Source: an uncultured Lachnospiraceae bacterium
Lineage (GTDB): Bacteria > Bacillota > Clostridia > Lachnospirales > Lachnospiraceae
DNA: 64,000 bases
Assembly: GCA_947588005.1 (NCBI GenBank)
Contig: CANPYE010000001.1
Span: 1 to 64,000, forward strand
Direction of reading: 5' to 3'
Numbering within the stretch: position 1 is the first letter of the stretch; each line of letters begins with the position of its first letter. Shown here piece by piece: positions 17,538 through 26,847 of the stretch. Under the pieces are notes generated by a model that had not been told where the DNA came from, did not search any database, and saw only the letters and a program-made list of their open reading frames with translations. The position numbers were made by a program, and so were the translations under genes.

Positions 17538-18350
17538 ATGTTTTTCCCAAATTGTGGGTATAATTGTTCAGCTGATAACTGCTGCGCCTCCGGCGGAAAT
17601 ACGGCTGCCGGCCTGAACTGCGGTATACCGGCATGCCCGACCCCCTGTCCATCCTGCTGTCAGGGACCGGTTGGACCTGAAGGACCACAGGGGCCGGTTG
17701 GGCCCGAAGGGCCAGAAGGGCCCCAAGGGCCGCAAGGACTGACCGGGCCTCAGGGACCTCAAGGACCCGCTGGACCGCAGGGCTCCCAGGGGCCGCAGGG
17801 CATAGCAGGACCAGAAGGACCTCAAGGGCCAGTTGGACCGGCCGGACCAGAAGGACCTCAAGGACCACAGGGTCCCGCCGGGCCTCAGGGGCCGATGGGA
17901 CCAGTCAGACCAATAAATGTCATACTGCCCGAGGTAAGCGTCCTTAACGCAGTCAATACTGCCGCCCAGTCCGTTGTTTCCTGCACAGCTCCGCTGCTGC
18001 TCGCCTCCACTCCGGTTCAGGCCGGTACAGCGATCACACATGACGCAGGCAGAGGCATTTTCACGCTGAGCGAAGATGGTCTGTACGAAATTTCCTACCA
18101 TACCACTGTAACCGCCACTGCCTGCGCTCCGGCGACCGTTACCCTGGCTCTGAGCAGCGGCTGCGCCGTCATCGACGGCACTACCGCCTCGGCTTATGTG
18201 GCAGCAGACAACGCTTCGGTATCCGTATCCGCTTCCGGCATTGTCAATGTAACCGGCGGCATTCCGGCGGCTATTTCCCTGGTCTCACCGGCCGGTTTTG
18301 AAAACGCTTCCTACAGCAACACCGCAGTAACCATCCGAAAACTGCACTGA
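17538..18350 (+). CDS. Collagen-like repeat protein (exosporium/surface type)
   Basis: The 270-aa protein has a Cys-rich N-terminus (about residues 4-45), an unbroken Gly-X-Y collagen tract of some 27 triplets ([11 protein letters not shown] type, residues about 46-130) and a C-terminal beta-rich domain of 140 residues similar in plan to the trimerising BclA C-terminal (TNF-like) domain. Such proteins trimerise and decorate spores or cells. There is no cleavable signal peptide, as with BclA-type proteins that use short N-terminal sorting signals. AAAGGAG precedes the ATG and a strong terminator follows. Confidence 0.88.
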   Translation: MFFPNCGYNCSADNCCASGGNTAAGLNCGIPACPTPCPSCCQGPVGPEGPQGPVGPEGPEGPQGPQGLTGPQGPQGPAGPQGSQGPQGIAGPEGPQGPVGPAGPEGPQGPQGPAGPQGPMGPVRPINVILPEVSVLNAVNTAAQSVVSCTAPLLLASTPVQAGTAITHDAGRGIFTLSEDGLYEISYHTTVTATACAPATVTLALSSGCAVIDGTTASAYVAADNASVSVSASGIVNVTGGIPAAISLVSPAGFENASYSNTAVTIRKLH

Positions 18351-18375
18351 ACCAGGAATTTGTATAATGAGACGC

Positions 18376-18412
18376 AAAAAGAGAACCGTGCGCCATTTCC
18401 CGGTTCTCTTTT
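18376..18412 (+). terminator. Terminator of collagen-like gene
   Basis: AAAAGAGAACCG pairs with CGGTTCTCTTTT, with a T run; it lies in the convergent gap with nrdB and could serve both strands. Confidence 0.85.
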
Positions 18413-18444
18413 GTATACATTTCAGATTCGGTTCCCTGTAATCT

Positions 18445-19488
18445 CTACAGATCGTCCTCCAGCGCACTGCTCTTGGCATATGCCGTACTCCGCGCTTCAA
18501 AGAAATCTGTCTTGATCATGTTCGCGTTGGAATACTGGGACACCCAGCGCATGCTGTCCGGCTCCTGCTCATGCCCCTCATAGATCGGATCCAGGCCGAT
18601 ATTCGTGCAGCGCAGGTTACCCAGATATTGAATATAGTCGGTGATCATTCCCTTATTCAGTCCCTGCACATCGTCGCCGATCACATAATGTCCCCAGCGG
18701 ATCTCCTGCTCGCAGCCTTCCTTGATCATGCCGCGGTAGACCGCCTTCTTCTCCTCGGTGAACATCTGCGGCTCCTCCTTCTGCATTTCCAGCAAGATAT
18801 TGCGGAACAGCCACAGGTGCGTATTCTCGTCGCGGTTGATGTAGCGAATCTCCTGCACGGATCCCGGCATCAGGTTATTCCGGCCCAGATTGTAGAAGAA
18901 CATGAACCCGCTGTAGAAATACACGCCTTCCAGAATATAGTTAGCCACCAGCGTCCTCATAAAGACATCCAGTTCCTTATCCTTCTGGAAATCATTATAC
19001 AGATCGCCGATGAAACGGTTTCTGGCCAGCAAATGCTCATCATCTTTCCACTGATAGAGCACGTCGTTGCGCTCCTGCGGCTCGCAGATCGTATCCAGCA
19101 TGTAGCTGTAGCTCTGACTGTGGATCGCCTCCTGGAATGTCTGAATTGCCAGGCACAGATTCACCTCATTAGCTGTTACATACTCGCCGATATTCGGCAG
19201 ATTGGCCGTCTGAATACTGTCCAGGAAAATAAGAAACGACAGCACCTTATCATAAGCCCGTCTCTCCGGTCCCGGCAGTCTCCGGTAATCCTTCACGTCC
19301 ACGCTCATATTAATTTCTTCCGGAATCCAGAAATTGTTCATCGCCTGGCGGTACCAGTCGCTGACCCAGGAGTATTTCATATTATTGAAATCATTCAGAT
19401 TCGTCGTGTTTCCCCCCACCATACGGCGGAACCGTACATCGGTATCGCCCTCCGGGTTAAATAACGGTTTCTTAAGCATTTCTTCCAT
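18445..19488 (-). CDS. nrdB: Ribonucleotide-diphosphate reductase subunit beta
   Basis: Class I ribonucleotide reductase radical-generating subunit, 347 aa. Metal-ligand helices are visible: FQEAIHSQSYSYML near 118 and RDENTHLWLFRN near 214 with EQEIRWGHYVIG near 258. It begins MEEMLKKPLFNPEGD with GGAGAG nine bases upstream. It follows nrdA on the minus strand after a 153-base gap, so both are likely in one transcript. The type of metal cofactor cannot be decided from the sequence; no nrdI or nrdH is adjacent. Confidence 0.94.
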   Translation of the reverse strand: MEEMLKKPLFNPEGDTDVRFRRMVGGNTTNLNDFNNMKYSWVSDWYRQAMNNFWIPEEINMSVDVKDYRRLPGPERRAYDKVLSFLIFLDSIQTANLPNIGEYVTANEVNLCLAIQTFQEAIHSQSYSYMLDTICEPQERNDVLYQWKDDEHLLARNRFIGDLYNDFQKDKELDVFMRTLVANYILEGVYFYSGFMFFYNLGRNNLMPGSVQEIRYINRDENTHLWLFRNILLEMQKEEPQMFTEEKKAVYRGMIKEGCEQEIRWGHYVIGDDVQGLNKGMITDYIQYLGNLRCTNIGLDPIYEGHEQEPDSMRWVSQYSNANMIKTDFFEARSTAYAKSSALEDDL

Positions 19489-19641
19489 TGTTCCGCTCTC
19501 CTTTTCTCACAAAGTATTGTATCTAAAACACAGCAGCGACTCTCATCCCAGCGTCCGCCACCGACCCAGCAGAGTTCCAAACGGACAAGCCCATCTCCGC
19601 GAACCCTTCGCGTCACCCCCCGCTCTCGGATCCCTCTCAGC

Positions 19642-22179
19642 TCAAGACGAACACGCCTCGCACTCCTCCACTTCCAGGCTCTTAGACCGAATATAATAAA
19701 TCGTCTTCACGCCTTCTTCCCACGCAAGAATATACAGCTTCAGCACCTGGCTCAGCGTAAACTCATTCGTAATGTACAGATTCATGCTCTGCGCCTGATC
19801 GATATGTCTCTGCCTCACCCCGCAGGCCCGAATCGACCAGGTCTGATCGATCAGATGCGCATTCTTATAATACCAAAACGTATCCATCGACAGCTCCGGC
19901 GCCACGCGCGGCATCAGTCCATTCTTCTTCTCCTCCAGGAAATACCGGTTCATGATCGGATCCAGTCCCGCCGTCGTCCCTGCGATAATACTGGTGCTGC
20001 TGGTGGGCGCCACCGCCAGAAGATAGCCGTTGCGCAGACCGTTGGCCGCTACTTTCGCCGCCAGCGCGCTCCACCGCTCGTCCGTCAGGTTCCGCTTCTC
20101 AAAATACGCCCCCGTCTGCCAGTCGCTTCCCTCGAAATACAGGTATTTCCCTTTCTCGATGGCATAGTCGCAGCTGGCCTCGATCGCCGCGTAATGGATA
20201 TCCGCGAACACCTTCTCCGCAAATTCCAGATGCTCCTCGCTCTCCCATTTGATATGATGCTTCGCCAGCATATGATGATAACCGCTGACGCCCAGCCCGA
20301 TAGGACGGTATTTCTCATTATTGATCTTCGCGTAGGGCACCGGGAAGAAATTCAGGTCGATCACATTATCCAGGGCCCGCACCACGCTGCGGGTTACCTC
20401 GGTGATCTCCGCCCGGTTCTCCACATCGATATTGCCCAGGGACAGACTGGCCAGGTTGCAGACGACAAATTCGCCTGGCTTCGTCACCGTGACCACCACG
20501 GTCTCCCCGTCCACCGTCTCGATCCGCTGCTCCACCGACGAGATCGCGCTCATATTCTGGGCAATCTCTGTACACAGGTTGCTGCAGTAGATGACGCCTC
20601 TGTGCCCGTTGGGATTCATCCGGTTTACATGGTCCCGGTTAAATGTAAACGGCGTTCCGGTCTCCACCGCGCTCTTAAGGATCAGACGGATGATCTCTTT
20701 GATCGGGATCACACGCTTGCTGATGCGCATATCGTTGACGCAGTCCAGATACCGCTCCGTCCACTCGTCGCCGAAATAGTCCTCCAGCGCATAGCCCTTG
20801 ATCGTCAGGATCTCGTGGGGACACATCAGATACCAGTCCCCGTTCCGGTTGTCCCTGGCCTGCTGCCAGAAATAATCCGGATAGCACACTGCCGGGAACA
20901 CATCGTGGGCCTTCATCCGGTCGTCGCCGTTATTGGTCCTCAGATTCAGAAACTCCGGCAGATCCCGGTGCCACACATCCAGATAGACGGCCACCGCGCC
21001 CTGGCGCATGCCCAGCTGATCCACCGCCACCGCCGTATCATTAGCCAGACGGATCCAGCGGATGACGCCGCCGGCCGCGCCCTCGAAGCCGCGGATCGAG
21101 CTTCCATTGGCACGAACTTTTCCGAAATATAATCCCATGCCGCCGCCGAACTTGCTGACCTTGGCAAAATTGTCGATGCTGCGGTAGATTCCATTTAAGC
21201 TGTCCGGCACTGTATCGATGAAGCAGGACGAAAGCTGGTGATAGGGCTTACGGGCGTTGGAAAGCGTCGGCGTCGCCATGGTCACCTGCAGCCTGCTCAG
21301 CATATCGTAGAACCGTTTCACCCAATACCCCCGGTTCTGCTCCTTCATCGCCAGATGCATGGCTATGCCCATGAACATCTCCTGCGGCGTCTCGACCGGC
21401 ACGCCCTTGTGGGTGCGGATCACATAACGATTCAGCAGAAGCTCCAGTCCGGAGTAGTTCATCAGATTATTCCGCTCCGGATCGAGCCACTGCTCAAACT
21501 GACCGACTTCCTCCCGGGTATAATTCTGTAAAATATACGGTCCGTACAATCCCTGATCCGTCAGGTAAGCGATTTTCTCATAGAAACTATGGATATGCAG
21601 AGCATCCATGGAATCCTTAAGCCGCGCCTCAAAGCCCAGAAGCAGAAGCCGTGCCGCGATCATCTCCCAACGGGGCGCCTCCTGGGTCGTCAGCTCCACT
21701 GCCGATTTGGTCAGAATATTTAATTTCTCCCGCTCTGTCATATCCGGCTTAGACAGAGCCTGGAACTTGGCGGAAAGGTATTCCAAATTATATTCCTCTG
21801 CGTCAAATTCCTTCTGTACGCGAGTCAGCACCCATTCCAGCTGAGCCGCCTTCTCCGTATTCTCGAAGAACCGCATGATCTCCCGGCGGGTGCGGCGCTT
21901 CTTCGAACGCTCCTCGCGGTATAGGATATAGCTTCGCACGACGCGGTAATGACCTTCCTCCATCAGCGTCTGCTCCACCAGGTCCTGAATCTCCTCTACG
22001 GAGAGCTTCAGCTCCTGCTGCCATCCCCCGGGGAATTTTCGCTCTACATGCAAAAGGATCCGATTCAGCTCCTCCTCGCTTACCGGAATACCCACGCTCA
22101 CAAATGCTTTCGAAATGGCGTTCTTGATCTTCTCCGGGCAGTATTCCTGCTCAGAGCGGTCCCGTTTCATAATGTTCAT
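19642..22179 (-). CDS. nrdA: Ribonucleoside-diphosphate reductase subunit alpha
   Basis: Catalytic subunit reducing ribonucleoside diphosphates. The ATG at 22179 with GGGAG nine bases upstream gives 845 aa. An N-terminal ATP-cone (about residues 4-95) provides allosteric dATP control. Catalytic motifs include LSSCFID near 220, NLCTEI near 437 with the thiyl-radical Cys and the Glu, and PTSSTSIIAGTTAGLDP near 628. The C-terminal tail ends CEACSS, the thioredoxin-exchangeable Cys pair. A further 25 in-frame codons upstream lack a ribosome site. Operon with nrdB. Confidence 0.94.
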   Translation of the reverse strand: MNIMKRDRSEQEYCPEKIKNAISKAFVSVGIPVSEEELNRILLHVERKFPGGWQQELKLSVEEIQDLVEQTLMEEGHYRVVRSYILYREERSKKRRTRREIMRFFENTEKAAQLEWVLTRVQKEFDAEEYNLEYLSAKFQALSKPDMTEREKLNILTKSAVELTTQEAPRWEMIAARLLLLGFEARLKDSMDALHIHSFYEKIAYLTDQGLYGPYILQNYTREEVGQFEQWLDPERNNLMNYSGLELLLNRYVIRTHKGVPVETPQEMFMGIAMHLAMKEQNRGYWVKRFYDMLSRLQVTMATPTLSNARKPYHQLSSCFIDTVPDSLNGIYRSIDNFAKVSKFGGGMGLYFGKVRANGSSIRGFEGAAGGVIRWIRLANDTAVAVDQLGMRQGAVAVYLDVWHRDLPEFLNLRTNNGDDRMKAHDVFPAVCYPDYFWQQARDNRNGDWYLMCPHEILTIKGYALEDYFGDEWTERYLDCVNDMRISKRVIPIKEIIRLILKSAVETGTPFTFNRDHVNRMNPNGHRGVIYCSNLCTEIAQNMSAISSVEQRIETVDGETVVVTVTKPGEFVVCNLASLSLGNIDVENRAEITEVTRSVVRALDNVIDLNFFPVPYAKINNEKYRPIGLGVSGYHHMLAKHHIKWESEEHLEFAEKVFADIHYAAIEASCDYAIEKGKYLYFEGSDWQTGAYFEKRNLTDERWSALAAKVAANGLRNGYLLAVAPTSSTSIIAGTTAGLDPIMNRYFLEEKKNGLMPRVAPELSMDTFWYYKNAHLIDQTWSIRACGVRQRHIDQAQSMNLYITNEFTLSQVLKLYILAWEEGVKTIYYIRSKSLEVEECEACSS

Positions 22180-22255
22180 GGCGTTCTTCTCCCTTGCTTC
22201 TCTTTTCTCTTCTGACTGCCGGATACCCGCTTTTCTGTATACTGCAATATTCATG

Positions 22256-22287
22256 CCCTTCGGACAAGAGCCCTCCGGGGGATGCGC
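22256..22287. repeat. Dispersed repeat, copy 2
   Basis: Second copy of the CCCTCCGGGGGATGCGC element, in the nrdA leader; see 13499-13529. It is about 77 bases upstream of the nrdA start. Confidence 0.6.
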
Positions 22288-22402
22288 CTTCGGACATGCG
22301 TGTATTTCAAACTTCTGGCGTCAGACACCCCCTGCGCGGGCTGCCGGACGCCAGAACAGCTGCTCTAATGGGTATTATAGATGAATTTTCCTGATACGGC
22401 AA

Positions 22403-22431
22403 TATATAAAATATACTAAATATTGATTCAA
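22403..22431 (-). promoter_or_regulatory. Sigma-A promoter of nrdAB
   Basis: TTGAAT, 17 bases, TATATA on the minus strand, about 220 bases before nrdA. No clear NrdR box pair was recognised in the 22180-22469 gap; it otherwise contains the dispersed repeat. Confidence 0.55.
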
Positions 22432-22469
22432 TTTTTTCTGATTCTACCAGATAGAGGGAAAATATTCGG

Positions 22470-23675
22470 TTATGCCTGTACCTGCCTGGCCACTTCCGCC
22501 GCCTGCCGGGCGATCTCAAGTTCCTCATTGGTGCGGATCACCAGAACGTTCACCTTGGACATGCCGTCGGATATCTTCACGGCTTCGGCAGATTCCCGGT
22601 TTTTCACTTCGTCGATATGAATACCGAGAAATTCCAGATAACTGCAGATCTCCTCGCGGATGTCCGAGTCGTTCTCGCCAACGCCGGCTGTAAAGACAAT
22701 ATTGTCCACGCCGTTCATGGCCGCCGCGTAGCTGCCTACATACTTGGCCACTCTGTAAGCGAAAATCTCACGGGCCATTGCCGCCTTGTCATTATATTTG
22801 ATCTCTGCGTCCTTCAGTTCCCGAAAATCACTGGACAGATTCTTGGATATGCCAAGCACGCCCGACTCCTGGTTCAGGATTTTCATAATCTGCGGCAGAT
22901 CCAACTTCTCCTTCTTCGCCAGAAATTCAAGCGCTCCGGGATCCACATCGCCGGACCGGGTGCCCATAACCAACCCTTCCAGCGGCGTAAAGCCCATGGA
23001 ATTATCCACTACTTTTCCGTATTTGACAGCGCATATGCTGGCTCCGTTGCCCAAATGGCAGACAATGGTCTTCACACGCCGCGGGTCCTGATGCATAAAT
23101 TCCGCCGCACGCTGGGACACATATTTATGACTGATGCCATGAAATCCGTAACGCCGGATCTTGTATTTCTCATAATACCGATAGGGCAGACCGTAAAGAA
23201 ATGCTTTCGGCTCCATAGTCTGATTGAACGCCGTGTCAAAGACCCCTACCATCAGCGTATCCGGCATCAGTTTCCTGCAGGCGTCTACGCCGATCAGATT
23301 CGCCGGATTATGTAACGGCGCAAGGTCATTGCATTCAGTCATAGCCTGGATCACTTCATCGGTGATCACTACAGAGCCAGTAAACTTCTCTCCGCCGTGG
23401 ACCAGCCGGTGCCCGATAACGTCGATCTCCGAAAAATCACCGATCACGCCCTTTTGGGGATCCACCAGCGTATCCAGAAGCACATGGACTGCCTGGGTAT
23501 GGTTCTCCATCGGAACCTGCTCTTTGATCGAGAGTCCGCTGCCCGTCTTATATGTAAATATTCCGTCGATGCCGATGCGCTCGCACACACCGCGGGCCAG
23601 AACCTGCTCGGTCTGCATATCGATTACCTGGAACTTGAGAGATGAACTCCCGCTGTTAATCACCAGAATTTTCAT
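22470..23675 (-). CDS. ackA: Acetate kinase
   Basis: Interconverts acetate plus ATP with acetyl phosphate, the energy-yielding step of acetate fermentation. The 401-aa product starts MKILVINSGSSSLKFQV, with HRLVHGGE near 90, GFHGISHKYV near 178, CHLGNGASI near 206 and FTAGVGEN near 325, all ASKHA-fold signature positions. The ATG at 23675 follows AAGGAG. The usual partner pta is not adjacent; a small unknown gene is upstream on the same strand. Confidence 0.96.
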   Translation of the reverse strand: MKILVINSGSSSLKFQVIDMQTEQVLARGVCERIGIDGIFTYKTGSGLSIKEQVPMENHTQAVHVLLDTLVDPQKGVIGDFSEIDVIGHRLVHGGEKFTGSVVITDEVIQAMTECNDLAPLHNPANLIGVDACRKLMPDTLMVGVFDTAFNQTMEPKAFLYGLPYRYYEKYKIRRYGFHGISHKYVSQRAAEFMHQDPRRVKTIVCHLGNGASICAVKYGKVVDNSMGFTPLEGLVMGTRSGDVDPGALEFLAKKEKLDLPQIMKILNQESGVLGISKNLSSDFRELKDAEIKYNDKAAMAREIFAYRVAKYVGSYAAAMNGVDNIVFTAGVGENDSDIREEICSYLEFLGIHIDEVKNRESAEAVKISDGMSKVNVLVIRTNEELEIARQAAEVARQVQA

Positions 23676-23731
23676 GGAATGTACTTCTCCTTCTGCTGGC
23701 CGAATACTCAATGCGCCTCCCCGGGCGCGTC

Positions 23732-23983
23732 TTATTGTTCATTATAATATGACGGCATAGATTTGTCATCCCTTTGGTTCTGATTTTTTTCAACTGCTTT
23801 TTCTACCCGTTTCAGAATTTTCTCAAACTCCCCTTCCGGCGCGGCCGGTTCATCTGAACCATCAAGCCCGGCCGCGATCCGGTCATATTCTTCCGCAAGC
23901 CGTCCCTCGTCTGCTCCGAAGACCACTCTCACTTTTTTGTCCACATATTCATGTTTTGCCTGATCCTGGCCCTTTTTCTTCAC
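23732..23983 (-). CDS. Small charged protein of unknown function
   Basis: An 83-aa, Lys/Glu-rich soluble protein. The start is a GTG seven bases after GAGAGG. No motif is recognised; the C-terminal half (EFEKILKRVEKAVEKNQ) is predicted helical and amphipathic. It is 56 bases upstream of ackA on the same strand and divergent from murG. It could be an ackA leader gene, but real translation rests only on the ribosome site. Confidence 0.5.
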   Translation of the reverse strand: MKKKGQDQAKHEYVDKKVRVVFGADEGRLAEEYDRIAAGLDGSDEPAAPEGEFEKILKRVEKAVEKNQNQRDDKSMPSYYNEQ

Positions 23984-24020
23984 TGTACTACCTCTCCGTC
24001 ACGATTTTCCCTTTGAGGGG

Positions 24021-24051
24021 TTGACTTTTGGGGACGATTGCTTAGTATAAT
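24021..24051 (+). promoter_or_regulatory. Probable promoter of murG
   Basis: TTGACT and TATAAT separated by 19 bases, slightly wide, about 35 bases before the murG start. Confidence 0.5.
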
Positions 24052-24086
24052 AATATGTATCTGTTTGCATACCGGAGGCAATGACC

Positions 24087-25154
24087 ATGAAAAAAATCAT
24101 CCTGACCGGCGGCGGAACCGCCGGACATGTAACTCCTAACCTAGCGCTGATCCCGTCCCTGAGGGAACGCGGATATGAGATACGCTATATCGGCTCCTAT
24201 CAGGGCATCGAAAAAAATCTGATCGAAGACGCCGGTATCCCATATGACGGAATATCCTCCGGTAAACTCCGCAGGTATTTTGATCTGAAAAATTTCACCG
24301 ACCCTTTCCGCGTTCTCAAAGGCTGCGGAGAGGCCCGAAAACTGTTAAAACAATACAAGCCTGATGTGGTGTTCTCCAAAGGCGGATTTGTAGCCGTCCC
24401 TGTAGTTCTGGCCGCCAGGCATTACCATATTCCCGTCATTATCCATGAATCGGATATGACGCCCGGCCTGGCGAATAAGCTTTGTATTCCGTCTGCGCGG
24501 AAGGTCTGCTGCAATTTCCCGGAAACCCTGCCGTATCTTCCGCAGGGGAAGGCGGTTCTTACCGGCTCGCCGATCCGTAAGGAACTTCTGGAAGGCGACC
24601 GGCTCGCCGGTCTCAACTACACGCAGCTTTCTGCCGCAAAACCCATTATTATGATCATCGGCGGAAGCCTAGGGGCAGTAGCCGTCAATCAGGCAGTCCG
24701 CAGGATCCTTCCCCGGCTGCTTACCGATTTCCAGGTAATACATATCTGCGGAAAAGGTCATCTGGATGAAACGCTTGAAGGAACCCCCGGATATGTACAG
24801 TTTGAATATGTAGACGCCCCGCTTAAGCATCTCTTTGCCGCCGCGGATCTGGTTATATCGCGCGCCGGAGCCAATTCCATCTGCGAGATCCTTGCTCTGC
24901 GCAAGCCAAACGTTCTGATCCCCCTGTCAGCCGCCGCCAGCCGCGGCGATCAGATCCTGAACGCAAATTCATTTGAAAAGCAGGGTTTCAGTACCGTTCT
25001 GCAGGAAGAAAGTATGACCGATGACACGCTCTATACAGCCATTACCGATACCTACGCGCGCCGCGAGGAATTTATCCATCAGATGGAACACAGCCCTCTG
25101 AACAACGCTGTCAAAACGATTGTCGGACTGATCGAAGAATGCGCGGCCGGTTAA
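24087..25154 (+). CDS. murG: UDP-GlcNAc:lipid I N-acetylglucosaminyltransferase
   Basis: Adds GlcNAc to lipid I to make lipid II on the inner membrane face. The 355-aa product shows the GT28 signatures: [11 protein letters not shown] near 8, [10 protein letters not shown] near 100, [12 protein letters not shown] near 190 and [10 protein letters not shown] near 261. The ATG at 24087 is nine bases after GGAGG; the ATG at 24081 is only three bases away, too close. It stands apart from the usual division and cell wall cluster. Its last bases overlap the convergent sigma factor gene, in a GGCCGGTT/AACCGGCC hairpin. Confidence 0.93.
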   Translation: MKKIILTGGGTAGHVTPNLALIPSLRERGYEIRYIGSYQGIEKNLIEDAGIPYDGISSGKLRRYFDLKNFTDPFRVLKGCGEARKLLKQYKPDVVFSKGGFVAVPVVLAARHYHIPVIIHESDMTPGLANKLCIPSARKVCCNFPETLPYLPQGKAVLTGSPIRKELLEGDRLAGLNYTQLSAAKPIIMIIGGSLGAVAVNQAVRRILPRLLTDFQVIHICGKGHLDETLEGTPGYVQFEYVDAPLKHLFAAADLVISRAGANSICEILALRKPNVLIPLSAAASRGDQILNANSFEKQGFSTVLQEESMTDDTLYTAITDTYARREEFIHQMEHSPLNNAVKTIVGLIEECAAG

Positions 25155-25690
25155 AACCGGCCGTCCATCCATTGGGAAAGATATCTGCGAATCCTGCATA
25201 TCCGCATCCGGCAGGTCGATTCCGAAACGTTCAATATGCTGCATACTTCCTCAATAGGCCGTTCCTCAAGCATATACAAAACCACTACAGCCTGCATCTC
25301 AAGACTCATAGACAAGACCCCTTCTCGAAGCCTTGCCACATCTTCCCTGACCGCCATAGCTCCCGCGATATCCGCCGAAACAGACTCGCAGGCCAGACGA
25401 TATTCATTGCCCTGCATGAATTCCTGTATACTGATCTTAGGATGACGGTTTACGGAACGAAAATAATCCATACAGCGGTTTCGCAGTATTTTCATAAGCG
25501 TCGCTTTAACCCGCCTGTCATTCCATTCATCCGCATTATCCAGATACATCTCCATAAATGAGCAGAACGTGTCCTGTACCGCGTCGTCCGCTTCTGCCTG
25601 AGACAGACCATACTTATAGGCTGCAATACGGAGAACTCCCCGATGTTCCACATACAGTGCCTGCAACAATTCTTTTTGTTTCTGTTGCAT
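25151..25690 (-). CDS. Sigma-70 family RNA polymerase sigma factor
   Basis: A 179-aa ECF-like sigma factor. Region 2 covers about residues 15-85, including [13 protein letters not shown] and [10 protein letters not shown], and region 4 about 120-175, including [31 protein letters not shown], a helix-turn-helix. No anti-sigma gene is adjacent. The ATG at 25690 is five bases after GGAG; a GTG one codon earlier is less likely. It follows the HIT gene on the minus strand and lies downstream of the pilus operon; whether it controls the pilus genes is unknown. Confidence 0.85.
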   Translation of the reverse strand: MQQKQKELLQALYVEHRGVLRIAAYKYGLSQAEADDAVQDTFCSFMEMYLDNADEWNDRRVKATLMKILRNRCMDYFRSVNRHPKISIQEFMQGNEYRLACESVSADIAGAMAVREDVARLREGVLSMSLEMQAVVVLYMLEERPIEEVCSILNVSESTCRMRICRIRRYLSQWMDGRF

Positions 25691-25704
25691 CACATCTCCT
25701 ACTC

Positions 25705-26118
25705 CTATAACTCTGCTTTTACTGCCTCAACGATCCGGATTTTATCATCATCATCCAATTCTCCCGGTTCCCAGCTCACGATCCTGGGACCTTTCTCATA
25801 ACGCGGGATAATATGCATATGGAAATGCCGTACCGTCTGACCGGCCGCCTCGCCATTATTCTGAACCAGATTGATCCCGGCGCATCCTAACGCCTTCGTC
25901 ATAGCGGTGCTCAGCTTTTTCGCAAGAGGCAGCACCTTTTCCGCTGTTTCCTCCCGAATCTCACTCAGATCGGCATAATGTTCTTTCGGAAGGATAAGGG
26001 CATGTCCTCTGGACGCCGGTCCCAGATCCAGAATCACCCGGAAAACATCATCCTCATAAAGTGTCGCCGCAGGGATCTCTCCCGCCGCTATCTTACAGAA
26101 AATACAATCATCTTTCAT
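25705..26118 (-). CDS. HIT family nucleotide hydrolase
   Basis: Histidine-triad protein, 137 aa, probably an AMP-lysine or AMP-ester hydrolase of the HinT type. CIFCKI with the zinc-type Cys pair is near residue 5, and the triad HFHMHIIP near 98. The family hydrolyses purine phosphoramidates, but the physiological substrate is usually unknown. The gene is 15 bases upstream of the sigma factor gene and 18 bases downstream of the rhomboid gene, suggesting one transcript. Confidence 0.92.
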   Translation of the reverse strand: MKDDCIFCKIAAGEIPAATLYEDDVFRVILDLGPASRGHALILPKEHYADLSEIREETAEKVLPLAKKLSTAMTKALGCAGINLVQNNGEAAGQTVRHFHMHIIPRYEKGPRIVSWEPGELDDDDKIRIVEAVKAEL

Positions 26119-26135
26119 AGCTGTTCCTCCTGAAT

Positions 26136-26756
26136 TTAATTGAATCTATTGTTTTTTCTGGGCTTCCGGTACAGGATCAGTCCCATTATTACTCCAATTA
26201 CCAGTCCGGCTATATGCGCCGCGTTATTTACACCGGTGCTGGTAAATCCAAAATACAAAGAAAACAGGATCATCACCGCAAGCTGCCGGGCACTTAAATC
26301 CTCCAGTCTGCCGCGGTTTATACTCACAGCATACAACAGTCCTCCGACCACTCCAAACACCGCTCCGGACGCCCCGGCCGATACGGAAATGGCCGTCTGC
26401 TGTAAAGCAGCCGTCTGATCGTACCACAGGGAGACACAGTTCGCTCCGATTCCGCATACCAGATACAGAACCAGATATCGGATGCTTCCAAGGGCACGCT
26501 CCAGATTATCTCCCAGTACGTACAGAACCAGCATATTATTAATGATATGCCCGATTCCAAAGTGCATGAATACAGCCGTCAGAAGACGCCAATACTCCCC
26601 CTGCTGAACTGCCGGCAGATATAAAGCGCCGTGAGCGATCATAAACATCGTATTTTCCGTATCCCCAATCATCTCAAGATACCCGAAATACATAAAATTG
26701 ATCGCTATAATCGTCAGGTTCACGACAGGCAGGCCGGAGTATCTGTTATCTGACAT
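26136..26756 (-). CDS. Rhomboid family intramembrane serine protease
   Basis: Six-helix membrane protease, 206 aa. The catalytic Ser lies in GASGAVFG near 122 and the His in NAAHIAGL near 178; HFGIGHIINNM near 71 gives the oxyanion-side His and Asn residues of the family. ATG at 26756 follows AGAGGG; an upstream extension to 26810 lacks a ribosome site. It cleaves transmembrane substrates in their outer part. The gene is downstream of the pilus operon after a 91-base gap, which makes pilin or TadE-like precursors conceivable but unproven substrates. Confidence 0.92.
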   Translation of the reverse strand: MSDNRYSGLPVVNLTIIAINFMYFGYLEMIGDTENTMFMIAHGALYLPAVQQGEYWRLLTAVFMHFGIGHIINNMLVLYVLGDNLERALGSIRYLVLYLVCGIGANCVSLWYDQTAALQQTAISVSAGASGAVFGVVGGLLYAVSINRGRLEDLSARQLAVMILFSLYFGFTSTGVNNAAHIAGLVIGVIMGLILYRKPRKNNRFN

Positions 26757-26847
26757 GGCTGATTCCCTCTTTCCGCTCGATACGCGCTCTAAAGCCTTCC
26801 CTGTGATCATACCATATATCCCGCTTTTTGTTAAGTCCGATCATGGC

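Noticed and set aside
19804-21132. 442-codon plus-strand frame inside nrdA
   Set aside because: Antisense shadow of nrdA with low-complexity His/Arg/Gln content and no ribosome site.
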